A stretch of DNA of 64,000 bases from Parundibacterium terreum (lineage in GTDB: Bacteria > Pseudomonadota > Gammaproteobacteria > Burkholderiales > Burkholderiaceae_D): the NCBI RefSeq assembly GCF_014636315.1, contig NZ_BMED01000001.1, positions 1,431,941 to 1,495,940 on the forward strand. The letters run 5' to 3'. The notes under the pieces were generated by a model. The model was given only the letters and a program-made list of their open reading frames with translations, made no database searches and was not told the DNA's origin. Below are positions 15,485 to 24,259 of this stretch, one piece after another; the stretch's first letter is position 1; every line of letters begins with the position of its first letter. The position numbers and the translations under genes are program-made.

Positions 15485-16636
15485 ATGAAGAAAAATACAC
15501 TATACCGTCATGGTATTGCACTGATGTTGGCAGGAACCGCAGCCGCCGGCCTGCTCTCGGGCTGCGAAAAAAAAAATGAAAAAACTGCAGCAGATGCAGG
15601 GCAAGAGGCATCGGCCGCTCCTTTGCTCAGGGATGGAGCAAGCATACGCCTGCCGTCCGCGTCGCCGCTGCGCAAAGCCATTTCCGTTGCGATTGTCACT
15701 GAGCAAACCATAGAGCGCTCCATCAGCGTGCCGGGCGCCATTGAGGCCGATGCAGCACGGCTGATCAAGGTAGTACCGCCGGTGTCCGGGCGCATCGTAC
15801 AACTGAACAAGCGGCTGGGCGATAGCGTGAAGGCAGGTGATGCGCTGTTTTCGCTGGACTCTGCCGATCTGGCCAGCGCCTACAGCGACGCCGGCAAAGC
15901 GAGCGCAACGCTGAACCTGGCCCGGCGCAATCTGCAAAGGCAAAAGGACCTGGTCGATGCGGATATCGCAGCGCGCAAGGACCTTGAACAAGCCGAGAGC
16001 GACTATACGCAAGCAGTCAGCGAAGCCGACCGGGCCAAGGCCAGGCTATCGCAACTAGGCGCCTCTCTAGGCCCTGGCTCCGGCCATCTGTACCAGCTGC
16101 GTTCGCCTATCTCGGGCAAGGTAATCGAACTCACAGGTTCCCAGGGCGGCTTCTGGAACGATACCAATGCACCGGTCATGACGGTGGCCGACCTGTCCAC
16201 CGTGTGGATGGCCGCCAGCATACAGGAAAAGGATTTGCCGCTGGTATTCATTGGCCAGTCGGCAAAAATATCGGTGAACGCCTTTGAAGGCGAAAGCATA
16301 GAAGGCAAGGTACGCTATATCGGCGACGTGCTGGACCCGGATACGCGCACGGTCAAGGTGCGCATCGCTATCGATAATCAATCCGGCCGCTTTAAGCCCG
16401 GCATGTTTGCCAAGGTCGTATTTAGCGGCCAGCCCCACCCTGCCCCCGCAGTACCTGCTGCCGCACTGGTGCAGAACGGTTTCAATACCCGTGTATTCGT
16501 GGAAAAGTCGCCATGGGTATTTGAGCCGCGCATCGTCAAGACCGGTGCGCAAATGGGCAACAACATAGAAATATTGTCAGGACTAAAAGCAGGCGAAAAA
16601 ATCGTTGCGAAAGACGGAGTGCTTCTCAATGATTGA
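15485..16636 (+). CDS. czcB: RND efflux periplasmic adaptor lipoprotein, CzcB type
   Basis: 383 residues with a lipoprotein signal peptide: hydrophobic core, then lipobox LLSGC with acylation at C27. The mature protein has the membrane-fusion layout: beta-barrel start, half-lipoyl segment (VVPPVSGRIVQLNKRLGDSVKAGD), alpha-helical hairpin (about 130-195, ASATLNLARRNLQRQKDLVDADI), second half-lipoyl motif (LRSPISGKVIELTGSQGG), then beta-barrel and membrane-proximal domains. Such adaptors bridge an inner-membrane RND pump and an outer-membrane channel. It is first in an operon with the pump (8-base overlap) and the outer-membrane protein. The name reflects the family and operon type; the exported metal is not proven. 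Confidence 0.85.
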   Translation: MKKNTLYRHGIALMLAGTAAAGLLSGCEKKNEKTAADAGQEASAAPLLRDGASIRLPSASPLRKAISVAIVTEQTIERSISVPGAIEADAARLIKVVPPVSGRIVQLNKRLGDSVKAGDALFSLDSADLASAYSDAGKASATLNLARRNLQRQKDLVDADIAARKDLEQAESDYTQAVSEADRAKARLSQLGASLGPGSGHLYQLRSPISGKVIELTGSQGGFWNDTNAPVMTVADLSTVWMAASIQEKDLPLVFIGQSAKISVNAFEGESIEGKVRYIGDVLDPDTRTVKVRIAIDNQSGRFKPGMFAKVVFSGQPHPAPAVPAAALVQNGFNTRVFVEKSPWVFEPRIVKTGAQMGNNIEILSGLKAGEKIVAKDGVLLND

Positions 16637-19600
16637 AAATATCGTCAAGGTCAGCTTTGCACGCCGCGGCATAGTCTGGCTGGTCTTTGTGCTGGTGGCA
16701 CTGTACGGCGTATATAGCTGGAAGCAATTGCCGCTGGAAGCCTATCCGGATATTGCAGATACTACCTCGCAGGTAGTCACGCAAGTGCCCGGCCTGGCTG
16801 CGGAAGAAGTGGAAAAGCAGATCACGATCCCGCTGGAACGAGAGATCATGGGTACGCCGGGCATGCATGTGATGCGCTCCAAGAGCACCTTCGGCCTGTC
16901 GCTGATCACCGTGGTATTCCAGGATGGCGTGGAAGACTACTGGTCGCGCCAGCGCCTGCAGGAACGCATAGGTGCGGTCACCCTGCCCTACGGTGCGCAA
17001 CCGGGGCTGGACCCGCTGACCTCGCCGATAGGAGAGATCTACCGCTACACGCTGGAATCCAAGAGCCGCGACCTGCGCGAACTGTCCGAACTGCAGTTCT
17101 GGAAAGTGATCCCGCGTCTGAAGCAGGTTGCCGGCGTGGCCGATGTGACCAATTTCGGCGGCATCACGACCCAGTTCCTGCTGGAGTTCGATCCGGAAAA
17201 GCTGGGTAAATACAATCTGACGCTGGCCCAGGTGACACAGGCAGTCAATGCCAATAACGCCAGCGCGGGCGGCAGCGTGATGACACGTGGGCAGCAAGGT
17301 TTTGTGGTGCGCGGCGTGGGCCTGATCACCGGACTGGAAGACCTGGGCAATATCGTCGTCTCGCAAAAGAACGGCGTTCCGGTATTGATCAAGGATCTGG
17401 GCAATGTGCGCCTGGGGAACCAGGAGCGCAGCGGCATCCTGGGCAAGAACAATAATCCCGATGCCGTGGAAGGCATCACGCTGCTGCTGAAAGGGCAAAA
17501 TCCGTCGCAAGTATTGGAAGGCGTGCATGAAGCGGTGCGTGACCTGAACGACAATATCCTGCCCAAGGATGTGAAGGTTGTTCCGTATCTTGACCGCACC
17601 ATGCTGGTGGAAGCCACGCTGCACACGGTGGGCAAGACACTGATGGAAGGCATGTTCCTGGTGACCGTGATCCTGCTGCTGTTCCTGGGCAGCCCGCGTG
17701 CCGCGCTGATCGTTGCTGTGACGATTCCCATGTCGCTGCTGACGGCCTTTATCTTCATGCATCATTTCAAGATACCGGCCAACTTGCTTTCGTTGGGCTC
17801 CATCGATTTCGGTATCGTCGTGGACGGCGCCATCGTCGTGATGGAGCAGATACTCAGGAAGTTTGAAGAAAACGGCGGCAAGCCGCTGACACCGCAGGAT
17901 GTGATACGCGCCGCACTGCAGGTCAGCAAACCCATCTTCTTCGGCATGGTCATCATCATCACTGCCTACCTGCCGCTGTTCATGTTCCAGCGCATTGAGT
18001 ACAAACTGTTCTCGCCTATGGCGTTTGCGATAGGCTTTGCGTTGCTGGGGGCGATGGTGGTGTCGCTGGTACTGATACCGGGCCTGGCTTACCAGGCCTA
18101 TAAAAAGCCGCGGAAGATTTTCCATAATCCTGCGCTGCAAAAGCTGGCTGCGTTCTACGATCCGGTGCTGTCAAAGGCCATCAACTCTTCGCGCCTGACC
18201 ATCTGCGCCTTCATATTTGCCGTGGCGGCAGTGATCGCGATGGGAGCGACTATCGGCAGGGACTTCCTGCCCACGCTGGATGAAGGCTCGATCTGGCTGC
18301 AGGTAACCCTGCCGCCCGGCGTGTCGCTGGACAAGGCTGCCGGCATGTCGAATGAGCTGCGGCAGGCGACGATGGAATTTCCTGAAGTTGCCGCAATCGT
18401 GACCCAATTGGGTCGCAATGATGAAGGCACCGACCCGTGGACGCCTTCGCATATCGAGGTCAGTGTCACGCTGCATCCGTATGACAGCTGGAAATCGGGC
18501 TGGAGCAAGCAGGAGCTGATAGAAAAGATGGGCCAGCGCTTCGCGCAATTGCCCGGCATCCATGTCGGTTTTACGCAACCGATGATAGACGGCGTCCTGG
18601 ACAAGCTGGCCGGTGCGCATAGCGATCTGGTGGCCAAGATCTATGGCAACGATTTCAAGGAGTCGCGCCGCATTGCCAGTGAAGTACAGCAGGCACTCAG
18701 CACCGTGCCCGGCGCTGAAAACGTGATCATCGAGCAGGAACCGCCGCTACCGCAGGTGCGCATAGAAGTGGACCGCAATGCGGCTGCGCGTTATGGCATC
18801 AACGTTGCCGATATTGCGGACCTGATCGGTACCGGCATAGGCGGTAAGCCGGTCGGCCAATTGTTCATCGACGAGCGCCACTACGATATCGGCGTGCGCT
18901 TTGCCAGCGAAGCACGCAGCGATCCCGAGGCCATCGGCAATCTGACGCTGACCACGCCCACCGGAGCCCGCATCCCGCTGGCGCAAGTCGCCTCCATCCG
19001 GCTGGACGATGGAGAAAGTACGATCACACGCGAAATGGGCAAGCGCCACCTGACAGTCGGGCTGGGCCTGAAGGGGCGCGACCTGGCCTCGTTCCTGGAT
19101 GACGCAAAGAACCAGGTGGAATCGAAGGTCAAATACGATCACTCCAAATTCCAGATCACCTGGGGCGGCCAGTTTGAGAACCAGCAGCGCGCGCAAGCCA
19201 GGCTAGCGGTGATCTTGCCGGTAGTGGTGGCGCTGATGTTTGTACTGCTGTTTGGCCAATTCCGCAATCTGAGGCAGCCGGCGATGATATTGATGGCCGT
19301 GCCCCTGGGTGCTCTCGGCGGCTTGCTGGCGCTGCATTTGCGCGGCATGACGCTGAACGTATCCAGTGCGGTCGGCTTTATTGCTCTGTTCGGCGTGGCG
19401 GTGATGGACGGCATACTGATGGTATCCAACCTGAACCGCTTGCGTGCGGAAGAAAGCCTGCCCCTGAAAGACGCAGTCATCAAAGGCGCCCGCGAGCGCT
19501 TTCGCCCGGTACTGATGACAGCTTCGGTCGCTGCGCTGGGCCTGTTGCCTGCCGCGATTGCCCACGGCCTGGGCAGCGATGTGCAGCGCCCGCTGGCGAC

Positions 19601-19763
19601 GGTGGTGGTAGGTGGCCTGCTGACCGCTACCGGGCTGACCCTGGTGTGGCTGCCGGCCCTGTATTACCTGATTGAACGCTGGATAGAAAAAAATACGGAA
19701 ATCAAAAACCGCAAGCTCGCCATCGATAGCGGCAATGCTGAAACGGCGTCTGGCCCGGTTTAG
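16629..19763 (+). CDS. czcA: RND heavy-metal efflux pump, CzcA family (divalent-cation type)
   Basis: A 1044-residue inner-membrane proton/cation antiporter. The start at ATG 16629 overlaps the end of czcB by 8 bases; an upstream in-frame start is inside czcB. Typical landmarks are an N-terminal transmembrane helix (RRGIVWLVFVLVALYGVYSW), two large periplasmic loops and twelve predicted helices. In TM4 the motif SIDFGIVVDGAIVVMEQ has D393, D399 and E406, whose 6- and 7-residue spacing equals CzcA D402, D408 and E415. These residues mark pumps for divalent cations (Co, Zn, Cd, Ni) rather than the CusA Cu/Ag type. The adjacent NikR and TonB receptor make nickel or cobalt an attractive substrate, though this is inference. 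Confidence 0.9.
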   Translation: MIENIVKVSFARRGIVWLVFVLVALYGVYSWKQLPLEAYPDIADTTSQVVTQVPGLAAEEVEKQITIPLEREIMGTPGMHVMRSKSTFGLSLITVVFQDGVEDYWSRQRLQERIGAVTLPYGAQPGLDPLTSPIGEIYRYTLESKSRDLRELSELQFWKVIPRLKQVAGVADVTNFGGITTQFLLEFDPEKLGKYNLTLAQVTQAVNANNASAGGSVMTRGQQGFVVRGVGLITGLEDLGNIVVSQKNGVPVLIKDLGNVRLGNQERSGILGKNNNPDAVEGITLLLKGQNPSQVLEGVHEAVRDLNDNILPKDVKVVPYLDRTMLVEATLHTVGKTLMEGMFLVTVILLLFLGSPRAALIVAVTIPMSLLTAFIFMHHFKIPANLLSLGSIDFGIVVDGAIVVMEQILRKFEENGGKPLTPQDVIRAALQVSKPIFFGMVIIITAYLPLFMFQRIEYKLFSPMAFAIGFALLGAMVVSLVLIPGLAYQAYKKPRKIFHNPALQKLAAFYDPVLSKAINSSRLTICAFIFAVAAVIAMGATIGRDFLPTLDEGSIWLQVTLPPGVSLDKAAGMSNELRQATMEFPEVAAIVTQLGRNDEGTDPWTPSHIEVSVTLHPYDSWKSGWSKQELIEKMGQRFAQLPGIHVGFTQPMIDGVLDKLAGAHSDLVAKIYGNDFKESRRIASEVQQALSTVPGAENVIIEQEPPLPQVRIEVDRNAAARYGINVADIADLIGTGIGGKPVGQLFIDERHYDIGVRFASEARSDPEAIGNLTLTTPTGARIPLAQVASIRLDDGESTITREMGKRHLTVGLGLKGRDLASFLDDAKNQVESKVKYDHSKFQITWGGQFENQQRAQARLAVILPVVVALMFVLLFGQFRNLRQPAMILMAVPLGALGGLLALHLRGMTLNVSSAVGFIALFGVAVMDGILMVSNLNRLRAEESLPLKDAVIKGARERFRPVLMTASVAALGLLPAAIAHGLGSDVQRPLATVVVGGLLTATGLTLVWLPALYYLIERWIEKNTEIKNRKLAIDSGNAETASGPV

Positions 19764-19772
19764 GAAATGATC

Positions 19773-21104
19773 ATGACTAGCTTTACTTACAAAAAACACT
19801 ACCTGGCTTCTGTACTGCTATGCGCAGCGATGCAACCTGCATTCTCTCAGGAACCGGCGGCCGCAACGACCGGTTTCCAGCGCTACCTGGCCGCGGTGGA
19901 ACAAAACAATCTTGACCTGCAAGCGCAGCGCGAGACCGTGGCCAGCGCACAGGCGGGCGTCTCTATCGCGGGTGTGCGGCCAGATCCGCAACTGACTGCC
20001 GGAATAGACTCCAAGGAGCTGTACGGACCGAACAAGAAAAATGCGGCAACCACGACCATTGCCGGCATCGCGTTCACGATAGAGACAGCAAGCAAACGGG
20101 ACGCACGTATTCGCGCAGCGGAAAGCAATGTGCGCTTGTCGGATGCGACCGTAGGAGCCTTCAGGCGCCAGCTATTTGCCGACTCGGCAACTGCCTTTAT
20201 TGAAGCCTGCCGTTCTTCGGCGGCGCTGAAGCGGCGCGAGTCCAGCCTGGACGCGATGCGCGGCATCGTGCGTGCCAACGAACTGCGCTTCAAGGCCGGT
20301 GATATCGGCAAGCTGGAACTGGTGCAGTCCAGGGTGGAGGCTGACCGTTTCGGCACCGATGTGGTCAGTGCACGCGCGGATACCTCCAGCGCGGAAATGA
20401 GCCTGTCGGTATTTCTGGGAAGGCCCTACCAGGAAGTGCTGGGAGACAAGGTCGATTGCGCTTTCAATGACAAACGTAGCCAGCAAGATACAGCGGATAA
20501 CGTGGACGAGTTGATACGCAAGGCACTGGACAAGCGTGAGGACGTGCAACTGGCGCAATCCGCCATCGACAACGCCAGGGATAATATCGGTCTGGCCAAG
20601 GCGAATCGCTGGATAGACCCGGTGGTCAATGTCGGCGTCAAGAATACACCCAGGATTTATCCCATCCAGGATGCCAGCGGCGCCGTGACGAATAGCCCGG
20701 CAGAACATTCGAATACACTGGGCCTGACGGTTACCATCCCTATTCCGCTGTCGCGCCTGCAGAGCGGCGAGCTGGTGCAGGCACAGTCTGCATTGACGCA
20801 GGCGCAATTGCAGATGCGCTCGGTCATGCTGAAAGCGGAAACCGATGTACGCAGCAGCTTCATGCAATATCAGGCGGCAGCGCAGAATATGCAAAGCTAC
20901 CGCGAACATGTACTGGACGACGCAGAACGTCTGCTGGAAGGCGTGCGCCTGAGCTATCGCAAAGGCTCGGCGTCGCTACTCGATCTGCTGAATGCCCAGC
21001 GCACTGCGGATGACATCTACATGAGCTACCTGCAAGCTCAGGCCAACCTGGCAAACGCCAAGGTCAAACTGCTGCAGAGCGCAGGAAAGCGGCCGGAAAT
21101 CTAA
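19773..21104 (+). CDS. czcC: Outer-membrane efflux protein, TolC/CzcC type
   Basis: 443 residues from ATG 19773, preferred over an ATG two codons earlier because AGGA at 19762-19765 is then properly spaced. An N-terminal signal peptide (ending near QPAFSQEP) precedes two OEP repeats rich in long alpha-helices: the first around YLAAVEQNNLDLQAQRETVASAQAG, the second around KALDKREDVQLAQSAIDNARDNI. This is the trimeric outer-membrane channel of a tripartite RND system. It follows the pump gene by 9 bases in the same operon; the order B-A-C differs from the C-B-A order of the Cupriavidus czc operon. Confidence 0.85.
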   Translation: MTSFTYKKHYLASVLLCAAMQPAFSQEPAAATTGFQRYLAAVEQNNLDLQAQRETVASAQAGVSIAGVRPDPQLTAGIDSKELYGPNKKNAATTTIAGIAFTIETASKRDARIRAAESNVRLSDATVGAFRRQLFADSATAFIEACRSSAALKRRESSLDAMRGIVRANELRFKAGDIGKLELVQSRVEADRFGTDVVSARADTSSAEMSLSVFLGRPYQEVLGDKVDCAFNDKRSQQDTADNVDELIRKALDKREDVQLAQSAIDNARDNIGLAKANRWIDPVVNVGVKNTPRIYPIQDASGAVTNSPAEHSNTLGLTVTIPIPLSRLQSGELVQAQSALTQAQLQMRSVMLKAETDVRSSFMQYQAAAQNMQSYREHVLDDAERLLEGVRLSYRKGSASLLDLLNAQRTADDIYMSYLQAQANLANAKVKLLQSAGKRPEI

Positions 21105-21289
21105 GTTCGGCTATCACCACCAGCATGGCGGAGCATCCGCGTGCAAAGCAAGAGGGCAAGCCAAGCGCTTGCCCTTATTCATTCAGCACTGCCTCATACA
21201 TTACTCATCATCCGGGTTGCGCCTATCCACCCGCTTGCACGTCAATCTATACGCGAATAAATTAATTTGAATTTTAATTCATTCATGCA

Positions 21290-21317
21290 TTGACATGATT
21301 ATTCATTCACGTATAAT
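21290..21317 (+). promoter_or_regulatory. Consensus sigma-70 promoter
   Basis: TTGACA (21290-21295) and TATAAT (21312-21317) match both consensus hexamers exactly, separated by 16 bases, within a strongly AT-rich stretch. Transcription should start near 21324. No long ORF follows immediately, so it probably drives a non-coding RNA or a long leader. Confidence 0.75.
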
Positions 21318-21323
21318 TCTTTC

Positions 21324-21510
21324 CATCGGCAGCAGGAGCAGAACTGCAGATCAGCAAATGACTTATCTGAAAAAGCAGCCGCTATCGCCGCACTCCCACA
21401 TTAGACCTGCGTCATATTTGAACTATAAGGCTCATTGGTGGGGACGATAGCCGGGCTGTATGCCCTGCCATTTTTATTACGGTGCAGCCGGATTTTTAGG
21501 CTGTGCCATG
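21324..21510 (+). ncRNA. Candidate structured RNA or leader, family unknown
   Basis: Downstream of a perfect promoter, nested complementary segments can be read by eye: AGCC (21377-21380) with GGCT (21454-21457), GCTATCG (21381-21387) with CGATAGC (21445-21451), and TCCCAC (21394-21399) with GTGGGG (21438-21443). A second hairpin pairs GGTGCAGCC (21481-21489) with GGCTGTGCC (21499-21507). The segment 21453-21456 (GGGC) can alternatively pair with GCCC at 21462-21465, just ahead of a T-rich run, so an on/off switch is conceivable. It does not match 6S RNA, SRP RNA, tmRNA or a riboswitch class I can recall. Boundaries are approximate. Confidence 0.45.
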
Positions 21511-21619
21511 CAGGATCACATCGGTTCCCAGGCGTCTATAGCGCTGCGATAAAGAAGTGCCCAGCTTATCCACGGTGTGCTGGCAGCAGGAGAGCGACGG
21601 CCGAGCGCTATACGGCTCC

Positions 21620-21847
21620 ATGGGGGACATGGTGAAAGCCCCGCACGACCCTATCTCCATCTATTTGAAAGAAACCATCAATTTTATGATCATTTCCAAA
21701 CAAAGAATCATCAATGAATATCTGCAGTTGTCTTCCCAGCAGTCTGCAGACAGCCATGCGTTGCAAGCGGTGGCAAAACTGCTCGGCATTGCAGAGCATC
21801 TGGTGGCCGAGACTATCGATGAGGCGTTTTCTGGAATGGCTGCCTAG
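21620..21847 (+). CDS. Small hypothetical protein (up to 75 aa)
   Basis: This small frame at the end of the region has a plausible amphipathic helical composition, including IINEYLQLSSQQSADSHALQAVAKLLGIAEHLVAE (residues roughly 30-63). Starts at 21620, 21629 or 21686 (giving 75, 72 or 53 residues) are all possible and none has a convincing ribosome-binding site. It lies downstream of the consensus promoter and the candidate structured RNA, so that RNA could be its leader. No family is recognised. Confidence 0.4.
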   Translation: MGDMVKAPHDPISIYLKETINFMIISKQRIINEYLQLSSQQSADSHALQAVAKLLGIAEHLVAETIDEAFSGMAA

Positions 21848-21878
21848 GGGATGCTAAGGTTTAATTTGGGAAATGCGC

Positions 21879-22622
21879 TCAGGCAGAGCGCACATCCTGG
21901 CTGTCCGGTTGCTCATCTATTTGTGCATCCATTTGCTCATCGATTTGATCGTCCTTTATGCGGCCATCGCGTATCTCCAGCACCTCGTCGCCAAACAGGC
22001 GTACATCTTCGCTGTCATGCGTAATCATGATCAGCGGGATTTTCAGGCGCGAGCGTAGCTCCATTAATTCATGCCGCATCCGGTTGCGCAGGCCGCTATC
22101 CAGTGCGGCAAAGGGCTCATCCAGCAGCAGCGCGCGCGGATCGCTGGCCAGCGCCCTGGCCAGCGCAGTGCGCTGCTGCTGCCCGCCGGATAACTGATGC
22201 GGATATTGTCCGGCCACGGCTTCCAGCTCAAACATTTTCAGCCAGTGCGCGACGCGTTCATCCTGCTGATGACGGCCGGGGTTGCGCCAGCCGCCATGCA
22301 GGCCGAAGCCGACATTCTGTTGCACGTTCAGGTGCGGGAACAAGGCATAGTTCTGGAACAGGAAGCCGACCTTCCTCGCCTGCGGTGCCAGATTGAGCTT
22401 GCGGCTGCTGTCATACAGCGTAGCTCCGCTTAATTCTATCCTGCCGCTATCCGGCGTCAGCAGCCCGGCAATCGCCTGCAAAGTCAGGCTTTTACCGGCG
22501 CCCGAAGGACCGAAAATCACCAGGCTATCGCTGCTGGACGCAAAGTGAACGTCCAGCATGAATTCGCGCTTGTCACTCTTCAGCGTCTTGCGGATATCGA
22601 CCTTGATGTGTTCAGTTGTCAT
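21879..22622 (-). CDS. modC: Molybdate ABC transporter ATP-binding protein ModC
   Basis: 247 residues from ATG 22622, which overlaps the end of modB by 4 bases (ATGA); longer starts run into modB. Walker A is GPSGAGKSL, the Q-loop is LFQNYALFPHL, the signature is LSGGQQQR, Walker B is ALLLDEPF, and the switch histidine is in MITHDSEDV. The C-terminal molybdate-sensing TOBE/MOP domain of E. coli ModC (about 350 residues) is absent; instead the protein ends in an acidic, low-complexity repeat-like tail (DEQMDAQIDEQPDSQD). It energises molybdate import with ModB and is last in the operon modA-modB-modC. Confidence 0.92.
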   Translation of the reverse strand: MTTEHIKVDIRKTLKSDKREFMLDVHFASSSDSLVIFGPSGAGKSLTLQAIAGLLTPDSGRIELSGATLYDSSRKLNLAPQARKVGFLFQNYALFPHLNVQQNVGFGLHGGWRNPGRHQQDERVAHWLKMFELEAVAGQYPHQLSGGQQQRTALARALASDPRALLLDEPFAALDSGLRNRMRHELMELRSRLKIPLIMITHDSEDVRLFGDEVLEIRDGRIKDDQIDEQMDAQIDEQPDSQDVRSA

Positions 22623-23290
22623 CGTGATGCTACCTGTCCGGGTGCCAGCCGTCCTGCCGCCAGCAATACCGCCATACAAGTAATGGAGGTGATCACCACC
22701 AGCGTCAGCGCCGCATCATCCTGCCCTGCCTGCACAGCTTCATACACGGAGATGGACAGGGTCTGGGTCTTGCCGGGTATGCTGCCGGCCACCATCAGCG
22801 TGGCGCCGAACTCGCCCATGGAACGGGCAAAGGCCAGCAAGGCACCGGACAATACGCCGCGCCAGGCCAGCGGCAGTGTCACGCGGAAAAAAATCGCTGT
22901 TTCAGAAACGCCGAGTATGCGGCCGGCTTTTTCCAGTTGCGGATCAACCACTTCAAAAGCTGCCCGCGCTGCCTTGAATACCAGCGGAAAAGCTACCACC
23001 GCCGAAGCGATCACCGCGCCCTGCCAGGTAAAAATCAGGTTGATGCCGAACTGGCTTTGCAGCCAGGCACCCAGCGGCCCCCTGCGGCCCAGCAGCACCA
23101 GCAGATAATAGCCGAGCACCGTAGGCGGCATCACCATCGGCAAGGTCAATACTGCATCCAGAATATCCCGGCCGGGAAACCTGGTGCGAGCCAGCAGGTA
23201 GCCCGTAGCGGTGCCGGTCACCAGGCAGATGCCGGTGGCCCATAGTGCGACAGTCAGCGACAGCGATAGCGCCGTCCAGGTTGAACCCAT
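22619..23290 (-). CDS. modB: Molybdate ABC transporter permease ModB
   Basis: 223 residues with five to six hydrophobic helices and the permease EAA-type motif (EVVDPQLEKAGRILGVSETAIFFRVTLPLAW) that docks onto the ATPase; the first helix begins at WTALSLSLTVALWATGICL. Length and sequence fit the ModB family, which forms the inner-membrane channel for molybdate and tungstate. The gene starts 33 bases after modA and overlaps modC by 4 bases, so the three are one operon. Confidence 0.95.
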   Translation of the reverse strand: MGSTWTALSLSLTVALWATGICLVTGTATGYLLARTRFPGRDILDAVLTLPMVMPPTVLGYYLLVLLGRRGPLGAWLQSQFGINLIFTWQGAVIASAVVAFPLVFKAARAAFEVVDPQLEKAGRILGVSETAIFFRVTLPLAWRGVLSGALLAFARSMGEFGATLMVAGSIPGKTQTLSISVYEAVQAGQDDAALTLVVITSITCMAVLLAAGRLAPGQVASR

Positions 23291-23323
23291 GTTAATTCTT
23301 CAATGCCAAAAACAGACAGGGTA

Positions 23324-24088
23324 TCAGGGTTTGGTAAATCCGTATTTGGCGAAGATGGCCTGAGCTTCAGGCGTCAGAGTAAATTCGACGAACTGCGCCG
23401 CCTCTGCAGCATTGGCGGCAGCGCTGGTTGCGGCGATAGGATAGGTGATCGGCTTTTGCGTAGGCACGGTCAGCGCCACTTTTACCTTGTCGCGCTGTAT
23501 CGCCGCGTCGGTGCCATACACAAAGCCGGCATCGACTTCACCGCGCGCCACGTAGTCCAGGCTTTGGCGTACGTTCTGCGCCAGTATCATCTTGCCTTCC
23601 AGCGCAGGCCAGACGGTTGCTGCCTCCAGCACTTCCTTGGTATAGCGCCCTACCGGCACGCTGGCTGGATTGCCGATGGCTATGCGCTTGAAGTTGGCCT
23701 GCTTCAGATCAGCCACTGCCTTGACCGTCGCCGAGCTATCGCTGGGCACAATCACGACCAGGCTATTGCCGACAAAATTCTTGCGAGAGGCCGTGGTGAT
23801 CAGCTTTTGCGCCTCAGCCTTGTTCATGGTGCCTTGGTCTGCAGACGCAAAAACATCTACCGGTGCGCCTTTGGCGATTTGCTGCAGGAGGGTATCGGAC
23901 GAGGCAAAATTGAACTGCACTTTAACCGCAGGATGTTTGGCCTGGAACACCGCGCCCACTTCCTTGAAGGCATCTGTCAGGCTGGCTGCGCCGGAAACAG
24001 TCAGGTCGCCGGCCTGCGCTTGCGCCATCGCAACAAACAGCATGGTGATGAAAGTTGCCAGCGCGAAGCCTGTTTTTTTGAAGGTCAT
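23324..24088 (-). CDS. modA: Periplasmic molybdate-binding protein ModA
   Basis: 254 residues from ATG 24088, supported by an AGGA ribosome-binding site 8 bases upstream and by a clean signal peptide starting there (MTFKKTGF, hydrophobic core, cleavage after AQAQA). The mature protein begins DLTVSGAASLTDAFKEVG, where the serines of the SGAASL loop are typical oxyanion ligands of ModA. Conserved downstream segments include FNFASSDTLLQQIAKGAPVD and FVYGTDA. It captures molybdate for ModBC. A ModE-like box lies upstream. Confidence 0.95.
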   Translation of the reverse strand: MTFKKTGFALATFITMLFVAMAQAQAGDLTVSGAASLTDAFKEVGAVFQAKHPAVKVQFNFASSDTLLQQIAKGAPVDVFASADQGTMNKAEAQKLITTASRKNFVGNSLVVIVPSDSSATVKAVADLKQANFKRIAIGNPASVPVGRYTKEVLEAATVWPALEGKMILAQNVRQSLDYVARGEVDAGFVYGTDAAIQRDKVKVALTVPTQKPITYPIAATSAAANAAEAAQFVEFTLTPEAQAIFAKYGFTKP

Positions 24089-24128
24089 GGTAAGTATCCT
24101 GGATAGCCGTGAATGAGAAATATATAAG

Positions 24129-24152
24129 CGCAATATATCTAAAAATATAGCG
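24129..24152. promoter_or_regulatory. Probable ModE box upstream of modA
   Basis: CGCAATAT-N8-ATATAGCG (forward strand) is a near-perfect inverted repeat 41-64 bases before modA. Read on the modA strand it is CGCTATATT-N6-TATATTGCG, close to the ModE consensus of CGnTATATA-N6-TATATAnCG as I recall it, with one mismatch per half. ModE with molybdate represses modABC in other proteobacteria. No modE gene is in this window. Confidence 0.5.
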
Positions 24153-24259
24153 ATTTGCAATCAGGCGCTCCGGCAAGGGGCCAGGACAAACCCGATTCAG
24201 GCACCTAAGCTAAACTGCGGTAAACTGCTGGCGACACCCATCAAGAAAAGATTTTCGCA

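Noticed and set aside
16626..18140. A 504-codon reverse-strand frame opposite czcA.
   Set aside because: His/Gln-rich antisense frame without motifs; czcA on the other strand is unambiguous.
21324..21510. The possibility of a known riboswitch or 6S/SRP/tmRNA.
   Set aside because: None of the conserved motifs I know for these classes could be aligned, so it is left as an unassigned structured RNA.
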